Positions 18,170 through 26,520 of a stretch of 64,000 nt of DNA are shown here, piece by piece. A program made the position numbers and the translations under genes. Each line of letters starts with the position of its first letter. Positions within the stretch are counted from its first letter, which is position 1. This DNA comes from Flavobacteriales bacterium. GTDB lineage: Bacteria; Bacteroidota; Bacteroidia; UBA10329. The stretch lies in contig JACJZP010000014.1 in NCBI GenBank assembly GCA_020635535.1, positions 13,815 through 77,814 on the forward strand, read 5' to 3'. The notes below the pieces were generated by a model. The model was not told the origin of the DNA, ran no database searches, and was given only the letters and a program-made list of their open reading frames with translations.

Positions 18170-18931
18170 TCACTTGGTCAAACACTTCGTGATGTGAACA
18201 AAATCCTCAACAGCCAACCTTTCGGCCCTCAGTGTCAGAAGATGCTCATCTGGAGCGGTGGCAAAAGTAAAGGTTTTGAGTGCATTCCTCAAGGTCTTAC
18301 GTCTTTGGTTGAAGGCGGCTTTAACCACTTGGATGAATTTTACCTCATCGCAGCCGAGTGCTTCAACATCATTCCGTCTCAGCCTGATAACAGCGGAATC
18401 TACCTTGGGTGGCGGAAAGAAAACCCCGGGTGGTACCTTGAAAAGATAATCGATATCGTAGTAAGCTTGAAGAAGTACACTCAGTATTCCGTAGGTCTTT
18501 GAACCTGGTTTTGCAGCAATACGATCGGCAACCTCTTTCTGAATCATCCCGATACATTCAGGCACGCTATTTCGGTTTTCAAGCACCTTGAAGAATATCT
18601 GTGAGGAGATGTTGTATGGGAAGTTGCCTATGATGCAAAGTGGCGCCTCGGTTATCTGTTTAAGGTCGAGTTTCAGAAAGTCGCCTTCAATAAGATTGTC
18701 TGAAAGCTGAATGAAATGCTGTTTTAGGTAAACCACCGATTCTGTGTCCATCTCAACCGCATGAATCTCATATTCCTTTTGCAATAGAAATTGCGTGAGA
18801 ACGCCTGTTCCTGGTCCAACCTCCAATGCGGTCTTGTATCCGCCATGCCCCGTCATGGCATCGGCAATTTTGGAGGCGATGTTCTGGTCTTTCAGAAAAT
18901 GCTGACCGAGATGTTTCTTCGGGCGTACCAC
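18170..18931 (-). CDS. rsmA: 16S rRNA (adenine1518-N6/adenine1519-N6)-dimethyltransferase RsmA
   Basis: Dimethylates two adjacent adenines near the 3' end of 16S rRNA. The 253 residues begin MVRPKKHLGQHFLKD, the classic KsgA/RsmA N-terminus, with the SAM motif LEVGPGTGVLTQFLL and the catalytic IIGNFPYNISSQIFFK (NLPY-like, here NFPY). The start codon is GTG: it shares its G with the TAG stop of the upstream DUF4286 gene, indicating coupled translation. Confidence 0.96.
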   Translation of the reverse strand: MVRPKKHLGQHFLKDQNIASKIADAMTGHGGYKTALEVGPGTGVLTQFLLQKEYEIHAVEMDTESVVYLKQHFIQLSDNLIEGDFLKLDLKQITEAPLCIIGNFPYNISSQIFFKVLENRNSVPECIGMIQKEVADRIAAKPGSKTYGILSVLLQAYYDIDYLFKVPPGVFFPPPKVDSAVIRLRRNDVEALGCDEVKFIQVVKAAFNQRRKTLRNALKTFTFATAPDEHLLTLRAERLAVEDFVHITKCLTK

Positions 18932-19233
18932 TACTCTACGGTTTCGAGCAATGTTCGGAATGCCACGAATTTTCCTTCGTAGCGTCTGTTGTGATCCGAC
19001 TGAAGGCGTGCTGCATGCTCGCGCTGATAATCTTCCAGATCGGCCATATTCTTACACAGATATTGAATGGAGTAAGTAATTCCGCCTTGATCTTCGACCA
19101 AGACCCTTGCGAACCGATTTTCCAAGAAAAACCCGGTTGCCATCACATCGGGAATATGCACATCCCGCATCCATTTCACCCAATCGTCATGGACGTTCTC
19201 ATCAATATTGACCGTTACGTTATAAATGATCAT
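18931..19233 (-). CDS. DUF4286 family small protein
   Basis: The 100 residues match the DUF4286 pattern MIIYNVTVNIDENVHDDWVKW with a ferredoxin-like or dimeric alpha/beta-barrel appearance. Function unknown in the literature I know. It overlaps rsmA by one base, an arrangement that suggests it may assist or be balanced with RsmA. No signal peptide, so cytosolic. A TACCTTGG sequence just upstream is a one-mismatch -7 box. Confidence 0.85.
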   Translation of the reverse strand: MIIYNVTVNIDENVHDDWVKWMRDVHIPDVMATGFFLENRFARVLVEDQGGITYSIQYLCKNMADLEDYQREHAARLQSDHNRRYEGKFVAFRTLLETVE

Positions 19234-19282
19234 CCGCTCTTCTTAGTCCTGCCAAGGTAGTAGTAAAGAGCAATTCAACCCA

Positions 19283-19290
19283 TACATTTG
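19283..19290 (+). promoter_or_regulatory. Promoter -7 box for kdsB, nearly leaderless
   Basis: TACATTTG, a full match to TAnnTTTG, ends seven bases before the kdsB ATG. No clear -33 TTG is visible at the usual distance. Confidence 0.55.
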
Positions 19291-19297
19291 TTTACTG

Positions 19298-20038
19298 ATG
19301 AACATTGTAGGAATTATACCTGCGCGGTACGCAAGTACACGGTTTCCCGCCAAGCCACTCGTTGGCATTGCAGGAAAAAGCATGATTCAGCGGGTTTACG
19401 AACAAGCTTCGAAAGCCACCAAGCTGAACCGTGTAATTGTGGCCACTGACGACCAACGCATTTTTGACCACGTGAAAGAATTCCGTGGTGAAGTGATGTT
19501 GACCTCAGAAGAGCATCAGACAGGTACCGACCGCTGCGCGGAAATCCTCTCCAAGCTTGCGGATGTTGATGTGGTCATCAACATTCAGGGGGATGAGCCG
19601 TTCATTGAACCTGAACAGATCGATCAGGTTGCAGCGTTATTCCTGCATGGCGAAACACAGATCGGGTCATTGGTCAAGAGAATAGAAAATGGTCAGGATC
19701 TATGGAGTAGTTCTGTGGTTAAAGCCGTGAAGTCTGAAACTGGAAAAGCCCTTTATTTCAGTAGGGCTGCAATCCCATTTCAAAAAGGCGTGGAACAGAA
19801 TGATTGGCTCAATCAAGCAACGTATTTCAAGCATATTGGCATTTACGGCTATCGGGCTGAAGTGCTGAAATCCATCTCCAAACTGTCTCAAACAACTCTC
19901 GAAAAGAGCGAAAGTCTGGAACAACTCCGATGGTTGGAAAACGGATATGAGATTCAACTGGCTGAAACTGAATACGAAAGCCATTCGATAGATACCCCCG
20001 AAGATCTGGACCGAATTCTTGCCTTGGGCAACCTATAA
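19298..20038 (+). CDS. kdsB: 3-deoxy-manno-octulosonate cytidylyltransferase (CMP-KDO synthetase)
   Basis: Activates KDO with CTP for lipid A-core assembly. The 246 residues contain the nucleotide-binding IIPARYASTRFPAKPLV, VIVATDDQRI, NIQGDEPFIEPEQI and the family ending ESHSIDTPEDLDRI. Length and motifs are standard. Its presence shows the cell makes KDO-containing lipopolysaccharide. Confidence 0.97.
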   Translation: MNIVGIIPARYASTRFPAKPLVGIAGKSMIQRVYEQASKATKLNRVIVATDDQRIFDHVKEFRGEVMLTSEEHQTGTDRCAEILSKLADVDVVINIQGDEPFIEPEQIDQVAALFLHGETQIGSLVKRIENGQDLWSSSVVKAVKSETGKALYFSRAAIPFQKGVEQNDWLNQATYFKHIGIYGYRAEVLKSISKLSQTTLEKSESLEQLRWLENGYEIQLAETEYESHSIDTPEDLDRILALGNL

Positions 20039-20047
20039 TTTGGCTTA

Positions 20048-20065
20048 CTTTGTAGCGTTACAAAG
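20048..20065 (+). promoter_or_regulatory. Perfect palindrome just before the HU/SPOR protein gene
   Basis: CTTTGTA-GCGT-TACAAAG, seven-base arms and a four-base loop, ends two bases before the ATG at 20068. The left arm overlaps a TTACTTTG sequence that resembles the -7 box, so it could be an operator or a leader hairpin that masks the start codon. Confidence 0.45.
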
Positions 20066-20067
20066 CC

Positions 20068-21141
20068 ATGCTTTCAAACCAACTCGGACATATCATTTGC
20101 CAACAACTGCGCGAGCAGCCTTTGGTTGTGCTGCCTGGTTTCGGTGGTTTTGTGAAAGATGCATTCGGGGCGGAGTTGGATGAACTGAGAAATCGGATTC
20201 ATCCACCAAAGAATTCCGTGATCTTCAATTCAAAACTGGCACATAATGATGGCCTTCTTTTAGCTGCCATTGCATCCGAATTGGAGATGACCTACTCAGA
20301 TGCCGACAAGTGGCTGACCGATGCCATCTCAGAAATCAGGTTCAGTTTGAACAATGGAGAAATGGTTTCCTTGGATGGTTTGGGCCAATTGAAGAAATCT
20401 ATTGAAGGAAGCATTGAATTTACTGCGCTTGAGTTACCGCTGATACAGGATGAATTCTTTGGATTGAAACCTGTCTCACTCGTCCGTGTTGAGAAAGACA
20501 ATGTGGACAAGGTGCGTGAGTTGGTTGCGGCTGATGGGCCTGTGGCAACCAAGGTCAGAACGCTACCGATCAAACGAATTGCCAGTTATGCTGCGGCTGC
20601 CATTGCGGTAGGTTTCCTTATGTGGATGCCGATTCAGAATGGTGCATTGAACAATGGGAAAATGTTGGTTCATCAACTCAATCCGTTTGCGGTTACAACC
20701 GAATCGGCTTATCAATCGCGGCAGTTTGATGAAGCTTGGCTTTCTAAAGGATTTGAAAAGGAAGATGTGTTGGCTGACAAGTTCAACCACGAGTATTTGA
20801 AGCTGTATCTGGCCAAAAACACGGGTAATGCCATTGTGGTAAAAACCGATGCCGTTCCGTCTGAAGAAGTGAAACTTGAAGTGGAAGCACCTACGGCCGA
20901 AATTGTGAATGAAGCCGCCCCGAGTTTCAAGGTAATAGCGGCAACATTTGTTTCGAAAAGCGATGCCGCTGACTACGTTGCCAAAATGATAAAACGCGGG
21001 TTTTCTGCTGAATATGCAGGACAAGATTCGCAAGGCCACATGGTTGCATACGGCACTTACAATTCTCTGGAAGACGCCAAGAAAATGCTGGCTTCGGTGA
21101 GCCTCTCAAACAAGGAAGCTCGTATCGTTTCAGGAAACTGA
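20068..21141 (+). CDS. Membrane protein with N-terminal HU-type (CCDC81-like) domains and C-terminal SPOR domain
   Basis: The 357 residues start with two HU-like segments of the bacterial CCDC81 type (QLREQPLVVLPGFGGFVKDAFG and DGLGQLKKSIEG contexts, about 1-150). A basic stretch and one transmembrane helix (about 168-188, IASYAAAAIAVGFLMWMPI) follow, then a periplasmic linker and a C-terminal SPOR domain (about 285-357) of the sort that binds denuded peptidoglycan. The layout puts a possible DNA- or partner-binding domain in the cytosol and a septal wall-binding domain outside. Inferred role: cell division or envelope organisation. Not characterised as far as I know. Confidence 0.82.
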   Translation: MLSNQLGHIICQQLREQPLVVLPGFGGFVKDAFGAELDELRNRIHPPKNSVIFNSKLAHNDGLLLAAIASELEMTYSDADKWLTDAISEIRFSLNNGEMVSLDGLGQLKKSIEGSIEFTALELPLIQDEFFGLKPVSLVRVEKDNVDKVRELVAADGPVATKVRTLPIKRIASYAAAAIAVGFLMWMPIQNGALNNGKMLVHQLNPFAVTTESAYQSRQFDEAWLSKGFEKEDVLADKFNHEYLKLYLAKNTGNAIVVKTDAVPSEEVKLEVEAPTAEIVNEAAPSFKVIAATFVSKSDAADYVAKMIKRGFSAEYAGQDSQGHMVAYGTYNSLEDAKKMLASVSLSNKEARIVSGN

Positions 21142-21726
21142 GTTTCCGTCTCCCTTCTCACTTACTTCTTCGTTCTTCTTCCTTGCACTACCGTATAACT
21201 TGATGGCAAGCATCATCACTATCGAAAGCATAATGAGGCTTCCAAGACCCCATATCCAAGTAACGGAGTTCTTCAGCACCACCACAAAAACAATGGCAAA
21301 TAGGAACAGCGTGGCAACCTCATTCCAAATGCGGAGTTTGACAGAACCCCACGTTTCCTCGTCCTTCTGAAACTTGCGGAAGATCTTATGGCAATAAAGA
21401 TGATAAAGAAACAGCCCGCCTACCATGGCAAACTTGACATGCATCCACGGCTGTAACCAGAAATTGAATTCGTAAACCAGCCAAAACCCGAACACGAAGG
21501 TAAGAATGGCCGATGGCCAAGTGATGATGTACCACAAGCGCCATTGCATCAGTTTGTATTGTTTCTCAAGAATGCTTCTTGCTGGTTCTTCCTTGTTCCG
21601 CGCTTCCGCATGGTAAATGAACAGCCGAACGATGTAGAACAGCCCCGCAAACCAAGTGGTTACAAAAATGATGTGCAGCGCCTTTATATAAAGGATATTG
21701 AACTCGAGGTTTGATAGGAATTCCAT
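21130..21726 (-). CDS. HemJ-like / CopD-family membrane protein
   Basis: About 198 residues from MEFLSNLEFN with four or five transmembrane helices. The segments KALHIIFVTTWFAGLFYIVR and PWMHVKFAMVGGLFLYH carry the conserved His and the Lys-containing helix of the HemJ (UPF0093) family, which oxidises protoporphyrinogen IX in bacteria without HemG or HemY. The longer reading frame to 21765 adds 13 hydrophobic residues without better support. The C-terminus is polar (RKKNEEVSEKGDG). Its end overlaps the convergent SPOR protein gene by 12 bases. Confidence 0.82.
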   Translation of the reverse strand: MEFLSNLEFNILYIKALHIIFVTTWFAGLFYIVRLFIYHAEARNKEEPARSILEKQYKLMQWRLWYIITWPSAILTFVFGFWLVYEFNFWLQPWMHVKFAMVGGLFLYHLYCHKIFRKFQKDEETWGSVKLRIWNEVATLFLFAIVFVVVLKNSVTWIWGLGSLIMLSIVMMLAIKLYGSARKKNEEVSEKGDGNSVS

Positions 21727-21752
21727 GATGATAAAGGTAGGACATAGAATCA

Positions 21753-21836
21753 GCCACAGATTCAAAGATGAACACAGATTGCTCCGAAGAAAATTTGAAT
21801 CCGTGTCGAATCTGAGAAAATCTGTGCATCGGTGGC
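21753..21836. repeat. Imperfect intergenic inverted repeat with GCCAC / GTGGC ends
   Basis: The left arm begins GCCACAGATTCAAAGATG and continues ACACAGATT. The right arm reads AATCCGTGTCGAATCTGAG and ends AATCTGTGCATCGGTGGC. The arms are about 28 and 39 bases and imperfectly complementary. AATCyGTG motifs recur inside. It looks like a palindromic interspersed element between the HemJ-like gene and the sigma-factor gene. Confidence 0.5.
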
Positions 21837-21921
21837 TTTAAAATGTAAATCGTTGTAACTATTCCTTTTCGACCTGCATCTTATACCCGAATGAACCAAA
21901 AACGCGAACTTGTTACGCACC

Positions 21922-22464
21922 GTGCATAGCCAGAACAGCATAGAGAATTGGGTGAAGAAAGCCGCAGATGGCGACCAACGGGCCCAACGTTATATTTATG
22001 ATGAGTTGTCGGGCGTGCTCTACTCCATTTGCCTCCGTTACATGGGCAATGAAGATGATGCAAAGGATGTGTTCCAAGAGGGATTTGTGAGGCTTCTGGA
22101 CAATCTGAAATCGTTCCGTTTTGATGGTTCGTTCGAAGGCTGGGCCAAGCGAATTATGGTGAACATGGCCCTTACCCATCTGCGCAAGCGAAAACCCATG
22201 GCAGATGTGGAAATGGAAAACCATGAAGAGGTAGCATACGATCAGGATGTGCTCTCTAAAATGGGTGCCGATGACCTGATGCGGTTGATCCGGGAACTGC
22301 CCGATGGCTACCGCGAGGTTTTCAGCCTTTTTGCGGTGGAAGGATACAGCCACAACGAAATTGCCGATATGCTTGAGATAAGCGAGGGCAACTCGAAATT
22401 GAGAATGAACCGCGCACGGAAAATGCTCCAAACACGGGTAATAGAATTAATGCAAGTAGCATGA
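21922..22464 (+). CDS. ECF-type RNA polymerase sigma factor
   Basis: About 180 residues with sigma region 2 (QRYIYDELSGVLYSICLRYM, then DVFQEGFVRLLDNL) and region 4 with a helix-turn-helix (LPDGYREVFSLFAVEGYSHNEIADML). I chose GTG at 21922 (MHSQNSIENW); a TTG at 21910 would add four residues, and no in-frame ATG exists. The stop overlaps the next ATG (ATGA), so the downstream membrane protein is its likely regulator. Confidence 0.88.
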   Translation: MHSQNSIENWVKKAADGDQRAQRYIYDELSGVLYSICLRYMGNEDDAKDVFQEGFVRLLDNLKSFRFDGSFEGWAKRIMVNMALTHLRKRKPMADVEMENHEEVAYDQDVLSKMGADDLMRLIRELPDGYREVFSLFAVEGYSHNEIADMLEISEGNSKLRMNRARKMLQTRVIELMQVA

Positions 22465-23966
22465 GCAAGGACCAACATAGCGCTCAGAACTTTGACCGCA
22501 TCTTCCGCGAGAAGTTGGGTGGCCATTCAATGGCACCTCCTGCTGGAATGTGGGAAAACATCAATGCCAACACGCAGGACTCGAAACAAAAACGCAGCCT
22601 GCTTTGGATAATAACGAACGATACGACCATTATGCTTCTCATTCTACTTCTGTCAATTTTCGCTTTTGACGGAAGCGATCTTTCAAAAAGCCTTTCCGCC
22701 TCGGAAAGCAGCTCTGTGAATATTACCAAGACAATGGAATCTGTTCCTCAGAAAGAGCACACGGCAATGAACCAATCAACCCGTTTGAGTTCGGAGAATG
22801 CCACTGACACGAATAATGAGAGGGATGATGCGAAGCCATCAGACACCGAAAAAACGCAATCGACCTCTTCAAATGCAGATAACTTCATTCCTGAAATAGC
22901 CGAGGACAAAACGAATACCGCAAGCAGCGAAACCTCTTCAAACAGCGTTTCGAAACAACTGAGCTCCAGTACTTCCAATTCCGGGAGATCAGCTACAATG
23001 AATGTGGATTCCAATGACGCAAGAACCGACACAGATGCCAGTGCAACTGATATGGTCTCCAACAATTCGGATGATAATTCGATCGAACCATTTGCAACTT
23101 CGAACGATGGAAATACTGATCTGACCAGTCATGAAATATCAGCAGGTGGTGAGGCAACAACAACTGTTGGAATACTGAATCCTGAGACGCAAAACGTCTT
23201 TAGATGGAAGTTGATGAAGGTACTTCCACCGCATCTTTCAGTTCAATTAGCTGAAGATTCATTGAGCAAAGTAGTAGTGCCAGAATCACCAAAAGACCTG
23301 ATCGGAACACGGGACCACGAGGTTTTTGCAGGAGCACACGTCAACTTCAATCTACCATTGATATTCAATCAGAACACCTACGGTGCGTTTGATGGCAAGG
23401 AGCTGGCCTACAAGCCTACTTTCGGGTTGGCATCAGGTGTTAGAATCGGTTACACTTACAAGCGACAATATGGATTCCAAACGGGTTTTATCTTCTATTC
23501 GCGCCAAGGGCAGGATTATGACGATAAATTGAACGGAAATGTGGCCAGACGGCAGGTGAAGCTTCAGTACTTCCATGTGCCTGTCATTCTTCGATACAAG
23601 TTCAAAATCAAGAAACAGCAGAAGTTTGAATCTCCTTGGGTGATCAACTTGGGAACCGACATTGGCATTCTTCGTTCGGCCGAAATCACGTACAACGGAA
23701 ATGAATATCCTCTTGGCGCAATCATCAATCCTGAAGCGAACGACAAGGATTACTTCAAACCGATTGACGTTTCCGTTGTGTTAGGTGTGGAAAAGGAGAT
23801 CTATTTCACGAAGTGGTTAATGCTTAGCGTGGGAATGCGTACGACCTTTTCTGGCGACATCAATGCCAAGGATCACCCTGTTCAGAATGATGGGAAGAAC
23901 TACAACAAATCGCACAACTTTACCTTCGGCTTTACGCTTGGGCTGAACTACTACTTGAGGCGGTGA
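22461..23966 (+). CDS. Anti-sigma-like membrane protein fused to an outer-membrane beta-barrel-type domain
   Basis: The 501 residues have three parts: a cytosolic N-terminus (1-50) with the FDRIFREKLGGHSMAPPAGMW motif seen in proteins encoded beside Bacteroidota ECF sigma factors; a transmembrane helix (about 51-70, TTIMLLILLLSIFAF); a low-complexity Ser/Thr/Asn/Asp-rich stretch (about 75-245); and a C-terminal region of alternating beta strands (about 280-501, GAHVNFNLPLIFNQNTYGAF, then HNFTFGFTLGLNYYLRR) resembling small outer-membrane barrels. Overlap with the sigma gene suggests it binds or senses for that sigma factor. How one chain spans both membranes is unclear. Confidence 0.75.
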   Translation: MSKDQHSAQNFDRIFREKLGGHSMAPPAGMWENINANTQDSKQKRSLLWIITNDTTIMLLILLLSIFAFDGSDLSKSLSASESSSVNITKTMESVPQKEHTAMNQSTRLSSENATDTNNERDDAKPSDTEKTQSTSSNADNFIPEIAEDKTNTASSETSSNSVSKQLSSSTSNSGRSATMNVDSNDARTDTDASATDMVSNNSDDNSIEPFATSNDGNTDLTSHEISAGGEATTTVGILNPETQNVFRWKLMKVLPPHLSVQLAEDSLSKVVVPESPKDLIGTRDHEVFAGAHVNFNLPLIFNQNTYGAFDGKELAYKPTFGLASGVRIGYTYKRQYGFQTGFIFYSRQGQDYDDKLNGNVARRQVKLQYFHVPVILRYKFKIKKQQKFESPWVINLGTDIGILRSAEITYNGNEYPLGAIINPEANDKDYFKPIDVSVVLGVEKEIYFTKWLMLSVGMRTTFSGDINAKDHPVQNDGKNYNKSHNFTFGFTLGLNYYLRR

Positions 23967-25019
23967 TTACTCCTGTGTTTGGAGCATTTCCCGATGTTTG
24001 CGGATCTCATTTCTGATGTCCAAATACGATGCATAAGGAACACCACGCTTATGATTGGCGATGCTAATGTCCGCAATTCGTTTCCAGTGCTTGAACAGGT
24101 CGCTCCAAGCCAAGAAAATGGACCGTCCCGGATGGAAAATGTGACAAGGTTCTGAGTTGACCCCATTTACTTCCACCACAATGAAATTACCCTTCTTCAG
24201 TTCTTCAATTGAGGCTGTTCTAAGGTCGAATCTACCGAGGTAAAACCCAGAGATCTGCTTTGCCAGTTCATCGAAAACCTGTACCAATTCACTATCGATT
24301 AAATGATTACCGTTAAAAAACGTGGTACCCAACATGTGATTTCCGATATGTACCACCCGAATTTCCTCACCTGCTTTCGGAACTTCACTGAATCGATTGC
24401 CCAATCGCTTTTCATGTATATCGTAACTGAATCTCGTTCTTGGATTATTCAGAATCAGCTGTTGTAACGTGTTCTTGCCATCGCCAACAACCTTTGGAAA
24501 ATCTTTGATAACGATGGAAGTGATCTTTCCATTCTCCTCATCGGGATGACGGCTGTACATCACTCCCAATTCCATCGGAAGGTCTGCATACTCTTGAACC
24601 AATTTCAATCCAGGATGAGAACCAAGAGCATGTTTTAGGCCTTCTTCTGTCTTCACGATTTTCACTCCCCAGCCGCGCTCACCAATATCCGGCTTCACAA
24701 TTAGAGGATAATTAAGCTTAGCAGCAGCAACATCAGCCAAAGCCTCATTCACCGTTTCTGAGCTATCTACATAAAGTGTTCTTGGGGTATACTTTTCGGG
24801 TACAAGCTGATTGACCTTCGACTTTGAATACGCCAAAAGCCCACCGAAACGCATGCACGGATTTGCCGCGCTGAAAAAGACCCATCCACGAGCACGAATG
24901 GCCAGAAAGAACCAATAAACCGCAACTGGAATATAAACCACTCGCCATGGCCAGAATTCCCAACGCACCAAACGTTGCAGCCAGATGTGCAATCGGGTGT
25001 AAAGCGGCAGGGGTTTCAT
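23967..25019 (-). CDS. ATP-grasp domain protein (D-Ala-D-Ala ligase/CarB-like fold)
   Basis: The 350 residues start with an amphipathic or membrane-proximal region (LVRWEFWPWRVVYIPVAVYW, about 18-37). The ATP-grasp fold follows: YPLIVKPDIGERGWGVKIV as the ATP-binding strand, LVQEYADLPMELGVMYSRHP, IVIKDFPKVVGDGKNTLQQL, and the metal-binding FIVVEVNGVNSEPCHIF with FYLGRFDLR. It probably forms an amide or ester bond using ATP. The substrates are unknown. It lies 10 bases after the DinB-like gene, so the two are likely cotranscribed. Confidence 0.85.
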   Translation of the reverse strand: MKPLPLYTRLHIWLQRLVRWEFWPWRVVYIPVAVYWFFLAIRARGWVFFSAANPCMRFGGLLAYSKSKVNQLVPEKYTPRTLYVDSSETVNEALADVAAAKLNYPLIVKPDIGERGWGVKIVKTEEGLKHALGSHPGLKLVQEYADLPMELGVMYSRHPDEENGKITSIVIKDFPKVVGDGKNTLQQLILNNPRTRFSYDIHEKRLGNRFSEVPKAGEEIRVVHIGNHMLGTTFFNGNHLIDSELVQVFDELAKQISGFYLGRFDLRTASIEELKKGNFIVVEVNGVNSEPCHIFHPGRSIFLAWSDLFKHWKRIADISIANHKRGVPYASYLDIRNEIRKHREMLQTQE

Positions 25020-25029
25020 GGGTGTGGGT

Positions 25030-25551
25030 TCAGCCGTTGGCCTGTTGGTCTCGGTAGACCAAGGTAGAATATGCTACGCCAAATCCGTCCTCCAATTCAA
25101 AATCGGGTTGCAGGTCTTTAATGAGCACACGTATAAGTGCCATGTGATGAATGGCATGTTCGAGAACATAAAACAGTTCTCGGAAAAATGAGGTAGGCAG
25201 CCGTAGCGATGTTTCCGATGCCGAAACCTCGGTTTCAAGTGTAAGTTGCCTGTCATGCACCACGGTATTCAGATCTGAAAGAATGTCTTCGACCACGGCA
25301 CGGGCGTGTTGCGGACTTGATTCTATCATGATATCCCGTCTGCGCAGATCATAATTCACTGTCTCATCAGAATTGAAAAGACACTGGTAGAATTCCAGTG
25401 TATGGCGAACATGCTGACCCACAGATGCATTTCCCTTGGTATTCACAGAAGTGTAAAGTTTCTGATCGATCCGAGAAAGCACATTGGCCAATTGACCAAT
25501 GGTTGACGCATTGAGCTGCCGTAGCAGTTCTATGTTCTGACCATCTACCAT
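25030..25551 (-). CDS. DinB-like four-helix protein
   Basis: The 173 residues show the three-histidine metal-site pattern of the DinB/YfiT fold: VGQHVRHTLEFYQ near residue 47 and VLEHAIHHMALIRVLI near 135. Members of this fold include bacillithiol- and mycothiol-dependent transferases and many of unknown function. The start overlaps the upstream barrel gene by seven bases. It sits between an outer-membrane protein and an ATP-grasp enzyme. Role unknown. Confidence 0.75.
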   Translation of the reverse strand: MVDGQNIELLRQLNASTIGQLANVLSRIDQKLYTSVNTKGNASVGQHVRHTLEFYQCLFNSDETVNYDLRRRDIMIESSPQHARAVVEDILSDLNTVVHDRQLTLETEVSASETSLRLPTSFFRELFYVLEHAIHHMALIRVLIKDLQPDFELEDGFGVAYSTLVYRDQQANG

Positions 25552-26462
25552 TCGTAAGCTACGCCCAGATTGTAACTTGGTGTAGCGGCCACCATCTGAC
25601 CAGTACCGAAGTAAACTCCAGCGTTAAGATGAACCTTCTTTATCTTCTGAATGAATTTGAGACCATAACCTACATACTGCTGGTTATTCGGATAGAGCGA
25701 TGTATGTAAGTCTCTACCAAACGGATGGAGGCTCTCGCTATTCGGATCCGTTTCATCCACAACAGGGGTTACATTATTGTCGTAACTACCATTCTGTACC
25801 GAGAACCGACCCGCCACACTCAAGATAAAATACGTCTTGTAATTCCAAGAATAACCCAGTTCGAAATTGAAATCGGCTTCGTGGCTGTAGTTGTTGGTTC
25901 GAAAACGGAATCCAGCATCAAGCATGGTATACAATTTACCTTGGGCAAAGCTTGACCCAACGCTCAGATATGGATGAAAGACCCAAGCACTTGGGCCAGT
26001 TCTTAGTGTGGTAAGTGAATCGTACTTGGCAACATTTGCCTCTGTGTTGAGACCCACGCTAAAAAGCACTTTCTTGTTGATAATGTTGTATTTGAGCCCG
26101 AAAGTGACATTACTGAGACCGAAGAGATTGCCGCTCTGCAAAGTGTCTTTGAAATAAGTAGTATCACTATTCAAAACCGCATCTCCACTTGACACATATT
26201 TGAACGGTAGATTGGTCATCATGGTAAGACGGTCAGTAATCCCGTACTCGATGTAAGCCTGTGTGGTAAAATCGGTCACGTATCTCCTCAAAGGTGTAAC
26301 CTTCCCCTTGTCGTTGAAGAAGCTATTGTAACCGACATATGTAAAGCCAAGCTGAGCATAGCCGGTGTTTTTCTTTCGAGGCCACGGGCCACCCGCTGTA
26401 GCGGTTTGTAGGCTGACTGTAAGTAGCAAGACCAGCGTAAAGAGTCGTGTCATACTGCTCAT
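25545..26462 (-). CDS. Outer-membrane beta-barrel protein (transporter-like)
   Basis: The 305 residues begin with a signal peptide (MSSMTRLFTLVLLLTVSLQTATAG). The mature chain consists of alternating amphipathic strands such as TTQAYIEYGITDRLTMMTNL and LSNVTFGLKYNI. It ends YNLGVAYEW, with an aromatic terminal residue suited to the BAM machinery. Inferred location: outer membrane. The substrate is unknown. It overlaps the DinB-like gene by seven bases. Confidence 0.78.
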   Translation of the reverse strand: MSSMTRLFTLVLLLTVSLQTATAGGPWPRKKNTGYAQLGFTYVGYNSFFNDKGKVTPLRRYVTDFTTQAYIEYGITDRLTMMTNLPFKYVSSGDAVLNSDTTYFKDTLQSGNLFGLSNVTFGLKYNIINKKVLFSVGLNTEANVAKYDSLTTLRTGPSAWVFHPYLSVGSSFAQGKLYTMLDAGFRFRTNNYSHEADFNFELGYSWNYKTYFILSVAGRFSVQNGSYDNNVTPVVDETDPNSESLHPFGRDLHTSLYPNNQQYVGYGLKFIQKIKKVHLNAGVYFGTGQMVAATPSYNLGVAYEW

Positions 26463-26520
26463 TTAGTTGAAGGACAAATGTATGCAACGCAGGAATTGTG
26501 CAAACCGAATGCGTCAACTT

